Positions 25,725-37,051 of a stretch of DNA of 64,000 nt are shown here, in pieces. The translations under genes were made by a program, and so were the position numbers. The notes under the pieces were generated by a model. It ran no database searches. It was not told the origin of the DNA and saw nothing but the letters and a program-made list of their open reading frames with translations. Within the stretch, counting starts at the first letter, position 1. Every line of letters begins with the position of its first letter. The DNA comes from Albifimbria verrucaria (lineage: Eukaryota > Ascomycota > Sordariomycetes > Hypocreales > Stachybotryaceae): positions 868,001 through 932,000 of the forward strand of contig JAHREC010000018.1 in NCBI GenBank assembly GCA_020081605.1, read 5' to 3'.

Positions 25725-26677
25725 TCACCATGGCCACCAGCCCTTCTTCGCGCTGCCTTGACTCGAGCTTCCAGTCTCCAGACCGAGCTGGTCCAGGCTG
25801 CCGCCCTGGCGCTGGTTCTCCTTCTCGGCTTCCCAGGCGCCCCGGGCCTTGTCCTGAACATTGTTGGCCTGGGCCTCAACCGCCTGGACTACACTGCTTG
25901 AGGGCTGGCTCTGAGTCTCGACTGGAGCAGGGGCAGCCTCGGTCTTGCCACCGCCAAGCAGACCAGAGAAGATACCCATGATACCCTTGCCCTTGGTCTC
26001 CTGCGCCGCCGCATCATTTTGCAAAGCAGGCTTGACGTGCTCTTCGAAATGGGTACGGTGCTCCGAGGGACCGAGCAGCGGTGGCAACTTGACGCCTGTC
26101 TCCTCGGCTTCGCGGTTGGCCTCCTCGACAAGGAAAATCTGGGCCTCGGTGGCCTCGCCCTTGAGGTAGGCGACACGGGCAGCGGCGAGGAGTCGGCCTC
26201 GAGACGCTTCTGGGCCTCAACCCACTCGGCGCGACGGGCCTTGTTGTATCGGAGCATGTCCCAGACGGAGTAGATGCTGACTACACCGGCAACGGCTGAG
26301 AGCAGAAGCACGTCAGTCAATGTGCGGATAGAAGGGATTGATCATGTTTGGGGAGGCGTGGTGTAGGACCTACCGGTGAAGAGGACGATGCCCTTGACGG
26401 TCCACCTATGCGCAACGTCGAGGAATCGCCTTGACGAGTCGATGATGCGGTCCATGTTGCTGATCTGAGCCTGCTGCGCAGCAAGATGCGCCATCCTTAG
26501 TCGTCGTACACGCTGCTCTGGAGTCTCGCCAGGGATCCGGGGCGGCTGCTTCGGCGACTTGGAGACTATCGAGGAAGGCCCGGAGGCGGCGGCGGCGGAC
26601 TTGGACGTGGCATGAGGAATGGTGGATGTAAATCGGGTGGCGTCCTTGACGGTCCTGGGGCCCACGCGAGAGGCCAT
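25725..26677 (-). CDS. Mitochondrial COX14-domain protein (cytochrome c oxidase assembly)
   Basis: Predicted inner-membrane factor for cytochrome c oxidase biogenesis. The start at 26677 (MASRVGPRTVKDATRF..) opens a Ser/Ala/Arg-rich presequence. RRLRMAHLAAQQAQISNMDR is followed by FLDVAHRWTVKGIVLFT, which resembles the DTLHRxTV core of Cox14, and a hydrophobic helix AVAGVVSIYSVWDML. The intron 26296-26373 splits this helix in phase. The rest (NKARRAEWVEAQKRLEADS, then LKGEATEAQIFLVEEANREA and PLLGPSEHRTHFEEHVKPAL) is charged and helical, and the C-terminus ends SAKKGWWPW. A one-base deficit near 26186-26191 breaks the frame after KRLEADS. The protein is about 280 residues, far longer than yeast Cox14 (70 residues), so domain-level homology is all I claim. 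Confidence 0.6.
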
Positions 26678-28051
26678 CTTGGGTAAACGGTAGCTGATGG
26701 CGAGGCACGGGATGAAATGCTGCCAAATGAAGGAAAAAGACACGGCCGAGGGAGTTGAGATTAGTCCCAGCTATTCGGACGTGCAAGGTGAGAAAGTGGT
26801 GTCATGAGATTTTTGGAGGTACCAGTGCAAGGTAAAGCGTGGAGTGCTGAATTGGAGCACGGCGATTGGCCGCGGGTTAAGTTCGGGCGTGACGCGGGCG
26901 CTGGTGGGAAATAATTGTCACGGGAAAGGGAAGAGAAAAAGGGACCAAGTCAGGGTCGAGCTGGAGGGCGAGAGTGGCGAAGGTTGGCTGAAGAAGGGAG
27001 AGAGAGAGCTTGCGATGGCGAGGCTTGAGCCAAAAGCTTTTAGGTCAAGATGTTTGTGTATTCGAAAAGATATCCCAAGGATGAGTCTGGTGATGTTCAC
27101 AACTACGTACCCGAGAATCGAGCTCCAGGCAAAAGGATCATGAATGTAACATAGGTAGGTAGGTAGTTATGATAGAAATAAGGATTTACACGTCTGGATA
27201 ATCAGCCAGCTAGATATCCATGACTTTCAGAAAGGCTTCAACTGCAATTGAGCTATGATTCATGCCAGCGATATGGTATGCCCGTCGCGACGAGTGTACC
27301 TCTAGGCAAGGGCGCGTGGTTGGTACCTTGAGGCGCGAGTAATTCCGCATCGTTGCTTGCATAGCTCCATACACCAGCGGAGATGATCAACTCCAAGCTA
27401 CAATAGCTGCTGATACAGTTTACGGTGATAAAAAATCGACATGACACTTAACTGACCTTTTTACTACGCGTTCACAGCATCTCAACTACGTATTTTTCAA
27501 CTAGCGGCTCTTAGCCTCCACACCAGTCACGCACGTCTTCTTCATGGCGCCACGTAAAGCAACGCTCACAATGAAAACAAGTTGAGAAATCAAAAATTGC
27601 GCCCCTATGGCCCCGAAGGACAATAGAGTGCAGAGCGACTCCGCGATGTGCAATGCAGGCCTTCCACACTGAGCCCCGAATCTTGAGCTGGGGAACTCGG
27701 AACAAGGTAAGTATGAAGAAGAAAAGAAGAAAACAAGCAAAGGCCGGCACCTCGACGGAAATTTATACCTGCTGCGGCCACCTGTTGCTGCCTTGAGACC
27801 CTGATTTTTCCCGAGGCAACAAGGCACCAAGGCACAGGTGCAAGAACCCCACCATGTGCGCTATCGCTGTTTCGGTAAGAAGCCAGCGAAAGCACGTGAC
27901 CCACAGGTTTTTTCACAGATTGGGGCTTCGGCAGGTACGTACCATGTAGGGCACGAAATCATTTCAAAATTCCTAGGTTCCTTCTCGAATTCCTTCAACG
28001 CCTCACGACCAACGACCATAGCGGAGCAGGTTTGATCGCAAAGCAGGCACA
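26678..28051. other. Divergent intergenic region, 1.4 kb
   Basis: Promoters of the COX14-domain gene and eL13. Contains a short GGTA repeat near 27153-27164. No gene recognised. Confidence 0.5.
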
Positions 28052-29055
28052 ATGGTGAGTGCGCCCGAACAGCAATAGACGCAGATGCGTTGAATGCGAA
28101 TCCCTCTTCACGGCACGATGCTGATTCTTTAATTCAGGCGATCAAGCACAACCAGAAGCTCGTTAACAACCGTGAGCATCCTCCGCCCACCCCACGAGGG
28201 GACGCACTTGGGAGCGACAGCGAGGACTGACAATGTTTTCACAGACTTCCGCAAGGATTGGCAGCGCCGGGTTCGAACCCACTTCGACCAGGTATGGCGG
28301 ACATGATCCCAAGACGAACAGAAAAAAACGTCTGGCAATTTGGACTGGAACAGAGGCTTACATGAATTTGATGCACAGGCTGGCAAGAAGGCCTCAAGGC
28401 GTACCGCCCGTCAGGTCAAGGCTGCTGCCCTCGCTCCTCGCCCTCTCGACAAGCTGCGCCCCATTGTGCGATGCCCTACCCTTAAGTACAACCGCCGGGC
28501 CCGTGCCGGCCGTGGCTTCACCCTTGCTGAGCTCAAGGTATGATCTCCCGACAATCGATTGTGCGCAGAAAAAAATCTGGACTGGGTTTCGGCTCGTGAC
28601 GGACGAAATGCGTGCAAGTCGATTTGTGTGTGAAAAAATTGCGTCTAACAATCTCTGCAGGAGGCTGGCATCCCCGCCAGCTGGCTCCCACCGTCGGTAT
28701 CTCCGTCGACCACCGCCGCCAGAACCTCAGCGAGGAGTCCCTTGCCGCCAACGTCGCCCGCCTTAAGGCCTACAAGGAGCGCCTGATCCTGCTGCCCTGC
28801 AAGTCCAACGCCCCCAAGAAGGGCGACACCAAGACCGACCTGTCCAAGGTCGAGAAGGCCACCCTCATCTCCTCCACCCTCCCCATCGCCCCCACCGACA
28901 TCGCCTTCAAGGAGATCAGCAAGGGCGACATGCCCGCTCCTATCGAGGGCGGCGCCTACGTCAAGCTGCGCCAGGCCCGCAGCGCCGCCAGGTACCAGGG
29001 TGCTCGCGAGAAGCGCGAGCGCGATGCTGCCGAGGCCGAGGCTGCCAAGAAATAA
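28052..29055 (+). CDS. RPL13: 60S ribosomal protein eL13
   Basis: Cytosolic large-subunit ribosomal protein. Five exons: exon 1 is the ATG alone (28052-28054), then introns 28055-28137, 28172-28244, 28292-28378 and 28538-28660, all GT..AG in phase. The protein reads [85 protein letters not shown], and ends in the acidic/basic tail ..[14 protein letters not shown]. Length is about 210 residues, normal for the family. The frame breaks after EAGIP at the CCCC tract 28673-28676, where ATC CCC GCC AGC should be one C longer to give [10 protein letters not shown]. Because this gene is essential and normally single-copy, the break is best explained as a base-call error and serves as a control for the other broken genes. 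Identity is firm. Confidence 0.97.
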
Positions 29056-29332
29056 GCATCTTGCAAAAAGGGAAATCTGGTGTTTGAGGGTTTTGCTCTT
29101 TGCGTCTCTTGAGGGACGGGCAACATCGGTTCGAGGCTCTGATGAAAATGTTGGGCTTGGTTCGGAGGGACGTTATACTCTAGGTCCAGGTCAACTAAAT
29201 CTTATTTTGCATGATCACCGACCTTGCACGCTGTATTCAGATGGTGAACTGGGAAAGCATAGAATGCGAGATGTGTGTTTGATGAAGTAAAATCATGTGT
29301 TTCTGTCGCTGCTACGTGAGGTTGGCAATGAG

Positions 29333-31598
29333 CTAAGTAACCGTAGTCTTGTCTGCAGCGACAAGTTCTGCACCCTCCTTGACCAGACTGTGCAGCGTAC
29401 CCGATACATCCTCCGGTAGACTCCCCGCTGCTGTTCGTAACAACTCTGTGCATAGAACCACGGCGTTTTCCCGATCAATTTTTGTCATGCTCGCCTTCTG
29501 AGAGGGGTCTACCTGCTGTGGCTCAAGACTTAAACCTCCGGTCAGGGCTTCTATATCTCCACTAGCGGCCGGTGCCGCCTCAATCTGCTTGGCAGAAGCC
29601 TGATCTTTCTCCCGGCCTGTAATAGCCGTAGAAAGAGCGTCCAATGCATCCTGGTTCTCCAGCACCGAGGTAACGATGGCCGCACCGTCTTTGGAGCGGC
29701 TCATGAGGGCGAAGACGAACCATGCCTCGGAACGGATGATGGGCCACTTAGGCTGAGTCACTAGGAAGGCGAGGGCGTCAGAAAGCTTATGCTTATTGTA
29801 AAATGCCTGTCTCTTCAGGATGCCTTCATCTGCAGCTTCTTGGCCATCCACAGGCTTCCAGTCTGGCAGGATGTCCGCAGGAGAGGCTGAGTGTAGGGCG
29901 CGGCAAATGGCGGCAATGGACCGGGCGGCTTCCAAACGCGTAGGTTCGGCATCTGAGCGTCCAAAGAGGGAGATGATGCCATGCACACTGGTGTCATCTG
30001 AAGCGGTTGATGAATCAGCAGGAAGCGGCGCACACAACGTTTGGACGTTGGAAGGGCAGTTGACAAGTAATAGTCTCGTCAGTGAGACAGCGGCGAACTG
30101 CACCTGGGGAATCGTGTCGAGGGTGTAGATCCGAGGAACACAAATAGGGTCGAGCAGATCCCTAAGTATAGTCTTGTTCTGTACTGGGATAGCTAGGTTT
30201 TTCAGGAAGGACAGCGCAGAGTGAAGAAGTTGGGTGTCGCTGACTTGAGGATTGGAGAGAGCGCTGATTAGGGGCTTGTGGACCTGGTGCTTCTGCACAA
30301 GGGCAATCGATTGTTCATCCGAACGAGCAAGGTTGCCCAGCGCGAGACATCCTGCCGCTTGCAAATGCGGGTTTGCCTGCTCCAGCCATTTCCATAAAGC
30401 CTGGGAGACAGGACTTTCGAGAGGGTGGTGGACAAAGAAGGAGTCGTTGCCGGTGAGACTAGCCAACGTGCCGAGCAGGGATGTGCGTAGCTGCTTGAAC
30501 TGTGCCAACAAATCCTCATCGTCGGTCTCGTTGTCGATATCTGTATAAACACGCTGAAAGGCAGACAAGAACAAAGCCACCTCGGGCGTCTTGACAAATT
30601 TCTCTTGGGCCTCCTCGCTGCCCAAGTACGCCGCTGCTACGGAGATGAGCGATACAAAGTCTTCGACGTCCTCCGAGAACGTAGGGTCTGTAGCTAATTT
30701 CAAGAGCACCGGGACGGTGTTGGGGTCCGCGACTGTGGGCTCGCCTTCCTGGCCAACGAGAAGGGCAAGGATCTTGCAGAAGTAGGTGATGTATGGGGTA
30801 AACTTGGAGATGTTAGGAGAGGAAAGGACTGCGATGAGACGAGAACTGAGCCCGGATTGGGAGGCGAGAAGTTGGGCCGGCTCTACTTCTGTTAGAGAAT
30901 CTGACGACGATGAACATACTGAGAACAGGTTCTTACCGTAGTCAACAAGAATATTGAACAAAACTGGGATGGTAAATGGAATCAGGGATTCGTCTTGCAG
31001 CTCACGAATGACGGCTTCAAGACGATTATCCTGCACCAGTCTGGCACGGTTCTCATCGGTATCGGCGCACGAGTTGCCGATGAGACGCAAAGAATGTATC
31101 TGCAAGGCCTGTCTCAATCCTCCAGTAGCCAGCACGCGCAGGAAGAAGTCGAGAATACCAGCGTTTCCGTAGGGGATACGCCACGCCACTAGTTGATCCG
31201 TCAGATGCAGGGTCTTGGAGGGGTTCGGCGTCGACATACCATCACGACTGCCGTCACCAAGTTTTTGAGCAATAAGATCAATGACCTCGGTACCAGAGGC
31301 CCATGACTCCTCGCAAGTTTCCAGCACGGGCTTGAGAAGCTCAGTTCTGTTCTGGATGGCATCGGCGGATTCAGAAGCCTCGTCGTAGTCGTCTGGGGCG
31401 ACGCCGCTACCGTGTTTCTGCAGCAGGGCTGCAATATCCTCGGGGTTAACATGCTCTGTAGGTTTTTGAGGATCAGACGGTGACTTGGGTAGTATTTCTG
31501 AAAAAGGATATTCTTTCTTGAACTTGAGTTGCTATTCCCGGGTAGATGTTGAGAGTGAAGTCCTATACGTCTGTCCAATAGTAGTGAGGGGCTTCCAT
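29333..31598 (-). CDS. Armadillo-repeat protein, SmgGDS/RAP1GDS1-like
   Basis: A predicted cytosolic regulator of small GTPases, of the armadillo family that includes animal SmgGDS and yeast Bem4-like proteins. The main exon (31497-29333) is open without breaks for about 720 codons and is composed of helical repeats: QIHSLRLIGNSCADTDENRA, HLQAAGCLALGNLARSDEQS, LLHSALSFLKNLAIPVQNK, AAVSLTRLLLVNCPSNVQ. These three-helix units and the N/D-rich turns (GNLAR, KNLA) are typical of ARM repeats. A small first exon at 31569-31598 (ATGGAAGCCCC.., donor GTATAG) would fit if its C run is one base short; the start is therefore tentative. It is divergent from TIM16, with an inverted repeat in between. The GTPase partner cannot be predicted. 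Confidence 0.7.
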
Positions 31599-32071
31599 AA
31601 GATATGAGGGCTCACTCTGTTAGCGACGGAACCTGTAACGAATGTTTCATAAATATTCAAACGACTGATATGGAAATCAACATCTATAATTCTTTCTAGG
31701 CAATCATTAGATTTACTCCAAACTGCAACTATCGAGCCACCGCTAGGTGTCTGTGCCTCTGGCTTGGTAGGGCTAGTTACTTTAGTTAGAGCCTAGCGTC
31801 TCACCGAGCGTTCACCGAGCCACCTTGCTCGGTGAACGGCAGAGCCTCGGCTACCAGCGAAGCTTCTGGCGACAGTCCAAAAATTATTCCGACAACGGGC
31901 AAGTCGCTTCGCCTTCCGTCTGTACCTTTGCGCTGGCAACGATATCAAAGGGCTCGCCCATCATTTGTACACTTTGGGGCTGCGCGTACCGTTTCTGCGC
32001 TCTTAGCCGCAAGTCTATCCCATTAGGATTATTCACTCAGTCCTTCTCCGGTTCCCTCCTTACTTGCGATC
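31599..32071. other. Divergent promoter of armadillo gene and TIM16
   Basis: 473 bp containing the inverted repeat above and a pyrimidine-rich stretch (32025-32065) just before the TIM16 ATG. No gene. Confidence 0.55.
31810..31837. repeat. Perfect 11-bp inverted repeat, 6-nt spacer
   Basis: GTTCACCGAGC and its exact reverse complement GCTCGGTGAAC flank the spacer CACCTT. A further TCACCGAGC copy directly precedes the left arm (31801-31809). It sits between the divergent armadillo-protein and TIM16 genes. It could be a binding site for a dimeric factor or a hairpin. Confidence 0.85.
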
Positions 32072-32567
32072 ATGGTACGATAATCACCAACCTGGCCGTC
32101 TGCGCGAAGATCCCCGAGTCCCACCGTTGCTAACCACACCTCTACAGGCGCACAAGTTTGTTGTCACAGCCTTCCTTACAGGCTCCCGAATCCTCGGCCG
32201 CTCTTTTGTCGCCGCCTACAAACAAGCCCAAGCTGCATCCGCCTACCAGCGTGCGACGGGCAAAACCACCGGAGGCGCCTCTGGCCGCGCTTCCCTTGCC
32301 TCGGGCATGACGCTCGACGAAGCGTGCCGTGTCCTCAACGTCAAGCCCCTGACCGGCGGCCAAGCCAATATGGAGGAGGTGCTCGAGCGTTACAAGCGCC
32401 TCTTTGACGCCAACGACCCTCAGAAGGGCGGCAGTTTCTACCTGCAGAGCAAGATCGTTCGCGCCAAGGAGCGCTTCGAGAGAGAGATTGGGCCGATACG
32501 TGAGAAGATGGAGCAGGCCGCCGAGACGAAAGAGGGGTTCAAGCCCAAGATCTACAAGGACCGGTAG
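32072..32567 (+). CDS. PAM16: Mitochondrial import motor subunit TIM16/PAM16
   Basis: A J-like subunit of the presequence translocase-associated motor on the matrix side of the inner membrane; it binds and restrains PAM18. Exon 1 is the ATG alone (32072-32074), intron 32075-32147, then AHKFVVTAFLTGSRILGRSF, VAAYKQAQAASAYQRA, and the J-like core MTLDEACRVLNVKPL, EEVLERYKRLFDANDPQKGG and SFYLQSKIVRAKERFERE. The HPD triad of true J proteins is absent (NDP occupies the place), as known for the family. The protein is 141 residues and needs no frame correction. Confidence 0.95.
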
Positions 32568-33600
32568 AGGTATAATGAGAAGCTCCTCTCACGGCTGGCT
32601 AGTCGCTGTCTGTCTCGACCGATACCTCTACCGCTCAGCAGAGGCGACTTTCGACTTGGCCAGCACCTGATCCTGGCCTAAGATACTTCATAATCAGACT
32701 CGGCGAGCAACACGGATGTGACCTTGGCCACGGCACATCTTGCTCCCCACAACAGCTGCTGACGGAATTGGAGGAGGCGAGAAAGCAGCCACTTGTAACA
32801 TGTACATCTTCACTCGACTGCAGCATGGCACGGCGTTTTATTTTCCTTGATTGGGCAGGGGCATCGGGGCGGTGTCGGCGCCTAGAGACGGGATGTTTGG
32901 TAGACGATAAACAAAAACGGGTGCGATATATAGCCTGGACTGTACAATACTGAAAACATTTACACGATTCGGTGTGTTCGATTAGTAAAGAGAAGAATAT
33001 TTGTAACGGGAAGTGGACGGTATGCTCGTTGCTTTGCTGTGTTGCGTTCTTTCTGACGTGCATGACTCTATCTTACGGCACTTTGAGCTCAGCAGTGCGA
33101 TATATAAAATTTTAAATTTTCTTGACAATAAATAACCTTGTCCGAATATTTCTAAGATATTTCATTAGACCATAGGTAAACTGATAGCCTTCGAGACTTC
33201 CTACCAAGGTAGCATTATCACAAACTCCTGGGGCGTCTTCATCCGAGCCTGGTTATAGGGTAGCTTCATCAACTTACCTCATGCCAGAAAGAACGCTGAG
33301 ATAGAATCGGGAACCGTTCTGGCTCGTCTTCGAATACAGTAAAAAATTGTCATATACTGAGAAGATTTCACGTCTATGTATGTTTATCTTAGTTCCATTG
33401 TGGACGCGCTGGTGGATGTTGTATCAATCAAAACTGGACAATGGAAGTATGCTGTTGGGGCCTTACAGAACTGAACCTATTCTCTCACAGCCTCCTAATG
33501 AATTTTACATATTTTATTTGTCTAATTCAGCAACTGGTCGCTGGAATAAAAGTCTAACTTGAAAGCTCTAGATAAACCCTTTTCTTTTATGTTTTCCTTC
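32568..33600. other. Intergenic between convergent genes, AT-rich in part
   Basis: 3' flanks of TIM16 and biotin-protein ligase. 33090-33180 is strongly AT-rich. No gene recognised. Confidence 0.5.
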
Positions 33601-35805
33601 TCACCAAGCCCTTCCAGTAATCGAAGCTGTTCTCATCACTCTGCAACGTCCATATTCTTCCTGTTCCCTTCCTGACCTGTCCGTCTCCTCGACTCGAAGC
33701 ATGCCCCAATCACGAGTAATACCTAACACGCGTGCCTTTGCGCCAGCCTCTTCTTCCAGTGTCACGGCTTGTCCAGTATGCAGCCAGTGGCGGTAGTAAC
33801 GTGTCTCGAGGTCCGACGAGAAACCTTCGCGCAGGAACTGTCTGTGGATGGACTCAAGACGTGTGAGGATGCGAGCCAGCAGAGTCTCGATATGCAATGG
33901 GGAAGCGTATTCGGGGAGCAGGTCAGAAATAGAGGTTGTAGGGCGCGGGTTTACGGCGTTGACACCAATGCCGAGGACGATCTGGTAGGAGCCATTGGAG
34001 TAGGCACATTGAGAAAGGATGCCGCCGATTTTGACGTATTGTGGCGGGCCATCAGGTTTAGTTGGGTCGCGAGCATCTACGAAATCATGTGTCAGCCAAC
34101 TTAATACTGATATGTATATGGGAATACTCACAAATGTCATTGGGCCACTTTAGCCTCACATCCAGCTTCTCATATCCCTGGCCGTACGAGCGAATGGCCT
34201 CTACGATAGCCACAGCGGCAATGTACTGAATGAAGACGACAGGCCGCGTCATGGCCAGGTGGGCGGGGTGGTCGATGACGGTAGAGAAGAGCAGAGAGCC
34301 CGGGGAGCGAGCCAGACATTGCTACCTCTGCCACGGCCAGCGACCTGCGTGGTTGCTGTGAATGTGAAGCCAGTAGGAACCTTGGAGAGAATCTTGGGGT
34401 TTCTATACATTGTGTTAGATCTGGGCTATTGCATCGCTTGCGGTATACTGACTTCTCCAAAAGAGTGTTGGTGCTGGTCACGACAGCTCCGTAGAGGAGC
34501 AGGTTACCCCAATCATCTGCATCTTCTTCGACCATGCGATATCGCTTCAGACTCGAAAAGAATCGGCTGAAGTCAAACTGGGAGTCAGCTGCGGCGGAGG
34601 TACGCCCTTTTCATGGGCGATAATCTTCTTCGTGATCCCAGTGTAATCGATGAAGCCCTCACTCTGCGACTCTGCAGACTCGATAGACGCCAGCGAGCGT
34701 TGCAGATCTTCCACGACGAGCTCATCGTCGGCAGGTTGTACATGGAACGTATCTGTTTCACCCCTGATAAACTCTTCGCCATCCTCCTTGTCCATGATAT
34801 CTTCCCAGTTGCAGAGGAGCTCTGTCACTCGGCTGTCATCCATGGAGGCAAGGTGGAGCGCCGAGAGGATGGAGGCAGGCTCGGCTTCTTGCTCCGCGAC
34901 TTCGAGACCAAGCTTGGTGAGACAGGCTCGGAAGAAGGCATGGCGAGTTTTGTCTGTTGCGATGAGCTCCTGACGAGGTCGGCGTAGTTGGGTAGACTGG
35001 GCTGGGGGTGTAGATTAACTGGTGCGAATCTGCAAGGGATCAGTACTTGACTTGAGCCAGTAGATTGAGCGGCACGTACTCTGGGTGAGGTCCTGTGAGC
35101 AATGCCTTTCCATCGCCCACCTTGCATAAGACGACAGCTGCATTGCCGTCACCGCCATCCACGTCAATGCTGTCCTTGTAGGTAGCCAGGATCTCCACGC
35201 CATTCATTTCCTGGTACTTGGCCGCATCAACGAAAACACCGCCTCCATTAAAGTACGATTTCGTGTCCTCCAGCGAGGCGTCTGGGAAGGCATCTTTCAT
35301 CACCTTGATACGCACTGCCCTGGCACCCTTCTCACCATGATACTCAAATCCCTTCAGGGCACCACCACGGCACACGCCGGGGAAGAAACCCAGCTCGCGT
35401 GGACCAATAACTTCAAGGGCCTTGTTGCCAACCTCGAACTCGCAGCGGCGGCTGCCATAATAGCCACCAGCGCACAGGCCGAGGTACGAGCCGCCACGGC
35501 GGACAAAGTCGCTGATGCGACGGTTGCCCTCGCCATTGAGAACACGACAGTAACCGAGATCACCACCGCCAGGGATTACGAGAAGCGCGCATGTGGCCGC
35601 CCAGGGCTCCTTGAGAAGGACGGTCTCTGTGATGGGGATGACGGCGTAGTTGGGTGAGAGCAGGCGGCGCAATGAGTACATGCAATGCCTGACAGACTCA
35701 CTGGTTGTGCCAGAGCCTGATTGACGGTCAATTCTGCAAGGCTTTCCACGGACTTGATGTGAGATTACCTGTGTAGACCAGGACGTTGAGCTTTCTGGCG
35801 CCCAT
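33601..35805 (-). CDS. BPL1: Biotin--protein ligase (holocarboxylase synthetase)
   Basis: Attaches biotin to carboxylases via biotinyl-AMP, in the cytosol. The N-terminal half is the glutamine-amidotransferase-like BPL_N domain: MGARKLNVLVYTGSG (exon 1 from 35805, intron 35717-35768), LLVIPGGGDLGYCRVLNG, GGSYLGLCAGGYYGS, KSYFNGGGVFVDA and LLTGPHPEFAPVNLHPQ, the last joined across a 50-nt intron (GTACGT..TTGCAG). The catalytic half has VVTSTNTLLEK, VAGRGRGSNVWLAPPG, LDVRLKWPNDI, YVKIGGILSQ, LGIGVNAVNPRP, and the C-terminal SH3-like part GQAVTLEEEAGAKARVLG, ending ..ITGRAW at 33601. Several introns have good borders. One-base deficits occur near 34973, 34590 and 34310. Length is about 680 residues, as in yeast Bpl1. 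It is divergent from COA4. Confidence 0.95.
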
Positions 35806-35981
35806 GTTGTTGTGCTGCTCAACAAGAATGCAGTTCGTTGATGGTTGTGAATTCCGAAATCCGAGGTGGCCTGATTTTCTCCCTTACAACATCACCTCAG
35901 GACCTCGACACAGACGGGCAAAGCCAGCCGATACAAATCAAAGGGTCTCAAACGTCGGAATCCGAGAAGGGACAGCCTAGC
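35806..35981. promoter_or_regulatory. Short bidirectional promoter, BPL1 / COA4
   Basis: Only 176 bases separate the two start codons, so both transcription units must share this interval. I see no clear TATA box. Confidence 0.6.
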
Positions 35982-36654
35982 ATGACCAAGGAAGAGAGCA
36001 AGGTCGCTTCGGCGGCGGCGGACGACGACGAGCCGGATGAGTGGTTAGTGGCCTCTTCTGTGCTGCAGCGAACCAAGAGCCGCTAAAATTATATATCTGA
36101 TCGCAGGGACAAGCGGATTTTCAGCACGGGCTGCGCAGGTAAGCCGAACCAATCTGTTTCCCCAGTTGCAAGCAGAAGAGAGCGAGAGAAGAGGAGAAAG
36201 GAGGCGGCCCGGACCGGGTTGGACCTGTTGGGGTTCAGCTTCGGCGCGGAGCTCCGGTTACTGGCGGGAGCAGATGCCTCTTGTTGCCAATCAGGCTGTA
36301 TTCGCTGACGGGCCTTAAACAGACGAGAACGCAAAGATGACGGACTGTTACTTTGAGAAGAAGGACTGGAGAGCGTGCGCAGACGAGGTGAGTTGCTGCT
36401 CCTTTTACGACTGTGTTTTCAGAAGCCGTTTGCGATTGTCTTGCCTGGCTCCCTTATTTCGCTCTTCCTGGTTCATGTTCATCACGGCGGTGGAGACGTG
36501 AGACTATCTCCGTTACAAGTTTTCTATAATAAGGCGGCACAGCTTCTGTTTAAGAATGGGTTACTGATACGGATCGTTGGTATAGATGAAGGAGTTTAAG
36601 GAGTGCTGGAAGAGGCATGGCAACGACCAGCGAACTGATTCCAAGGATGTGTGA
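35982..36654 (+). CDS. COA4: Cytochrome c oxidase assembly factor COA4-like, twin CX9C
   Basis: A small intermembrane-space protein imported through the MIA40 pathway and needed for complex IV assembly. Four exons (35982-36043, 36107-36138, 36323-36387, 36586-36654) join in phase. The protein is DDDEPDEWDKRIFSTGCADE, NAKMTDCYFEKKDWRACADE, then MKEFKECWKRHGNDQRTDSK. Both CX9C pairs are exact (C-ADENAKMTD-C and C-ADEMKEFKE-C), and EWDKRI..TGC and YFEKKDWRxC are family hallmarks. About 75 residues; no frame break. Another twin-CX9C family is unlikely given these motifs. Confidence 0.9.
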
Positions 36655-37051
36655 AGTGTGTATTCATCCATTCATTCATTATGGAGGAGATGTAGAAAAG
36701 CCACGCCACTCGGATTGTACCATATTTTAAAAATTGTACACTACTGTAAACAAGATAATATTCAAAATACATAAAGAGGGAACACTTTAAAACACCGAGG
36801 AACCCATCGTTAATTCTTTCTTGCTAAAACTGAAGTAATTGGGAGGCCATCGCCAGCAACTTTCAACAACCAACTGGCAGCGTATTTTCAGTGCCGACCT
36901 GGTTCCCACTTTTTACCCGCGATAACGAGCTCCAGGTATCCCCGTACCTCCCGATAAGCCAAAAGCCCATCATCAGCAACGCCCATGGCAAAATTCAGCT
37001 CCAGTTGAAAGCTTCAGAAACCGCAACGCCACACCACAGTAACCCCCAAGC
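36655..37051. other. Intergenic, 0.4 kb
   Basis: COA4 3' flank (AT-rich, 36710-36780) and MGM101 promoter. Nothing else seen. Confidence 0.5.

Noticed and set aside
28262..28291. GGGTTCGAACCC, a perfect tRNA B-box look-alike
   Set aside because: It lies in eL13 exon 3 coding for RVRTHF, and no A box or cloverleaf can be drawn around it.
35337..35657. A 106-codon plus-strand frame of Ala/Thr-rich sequence
   Set aside because: Antisense of the biotin ligase N-terminal domain.
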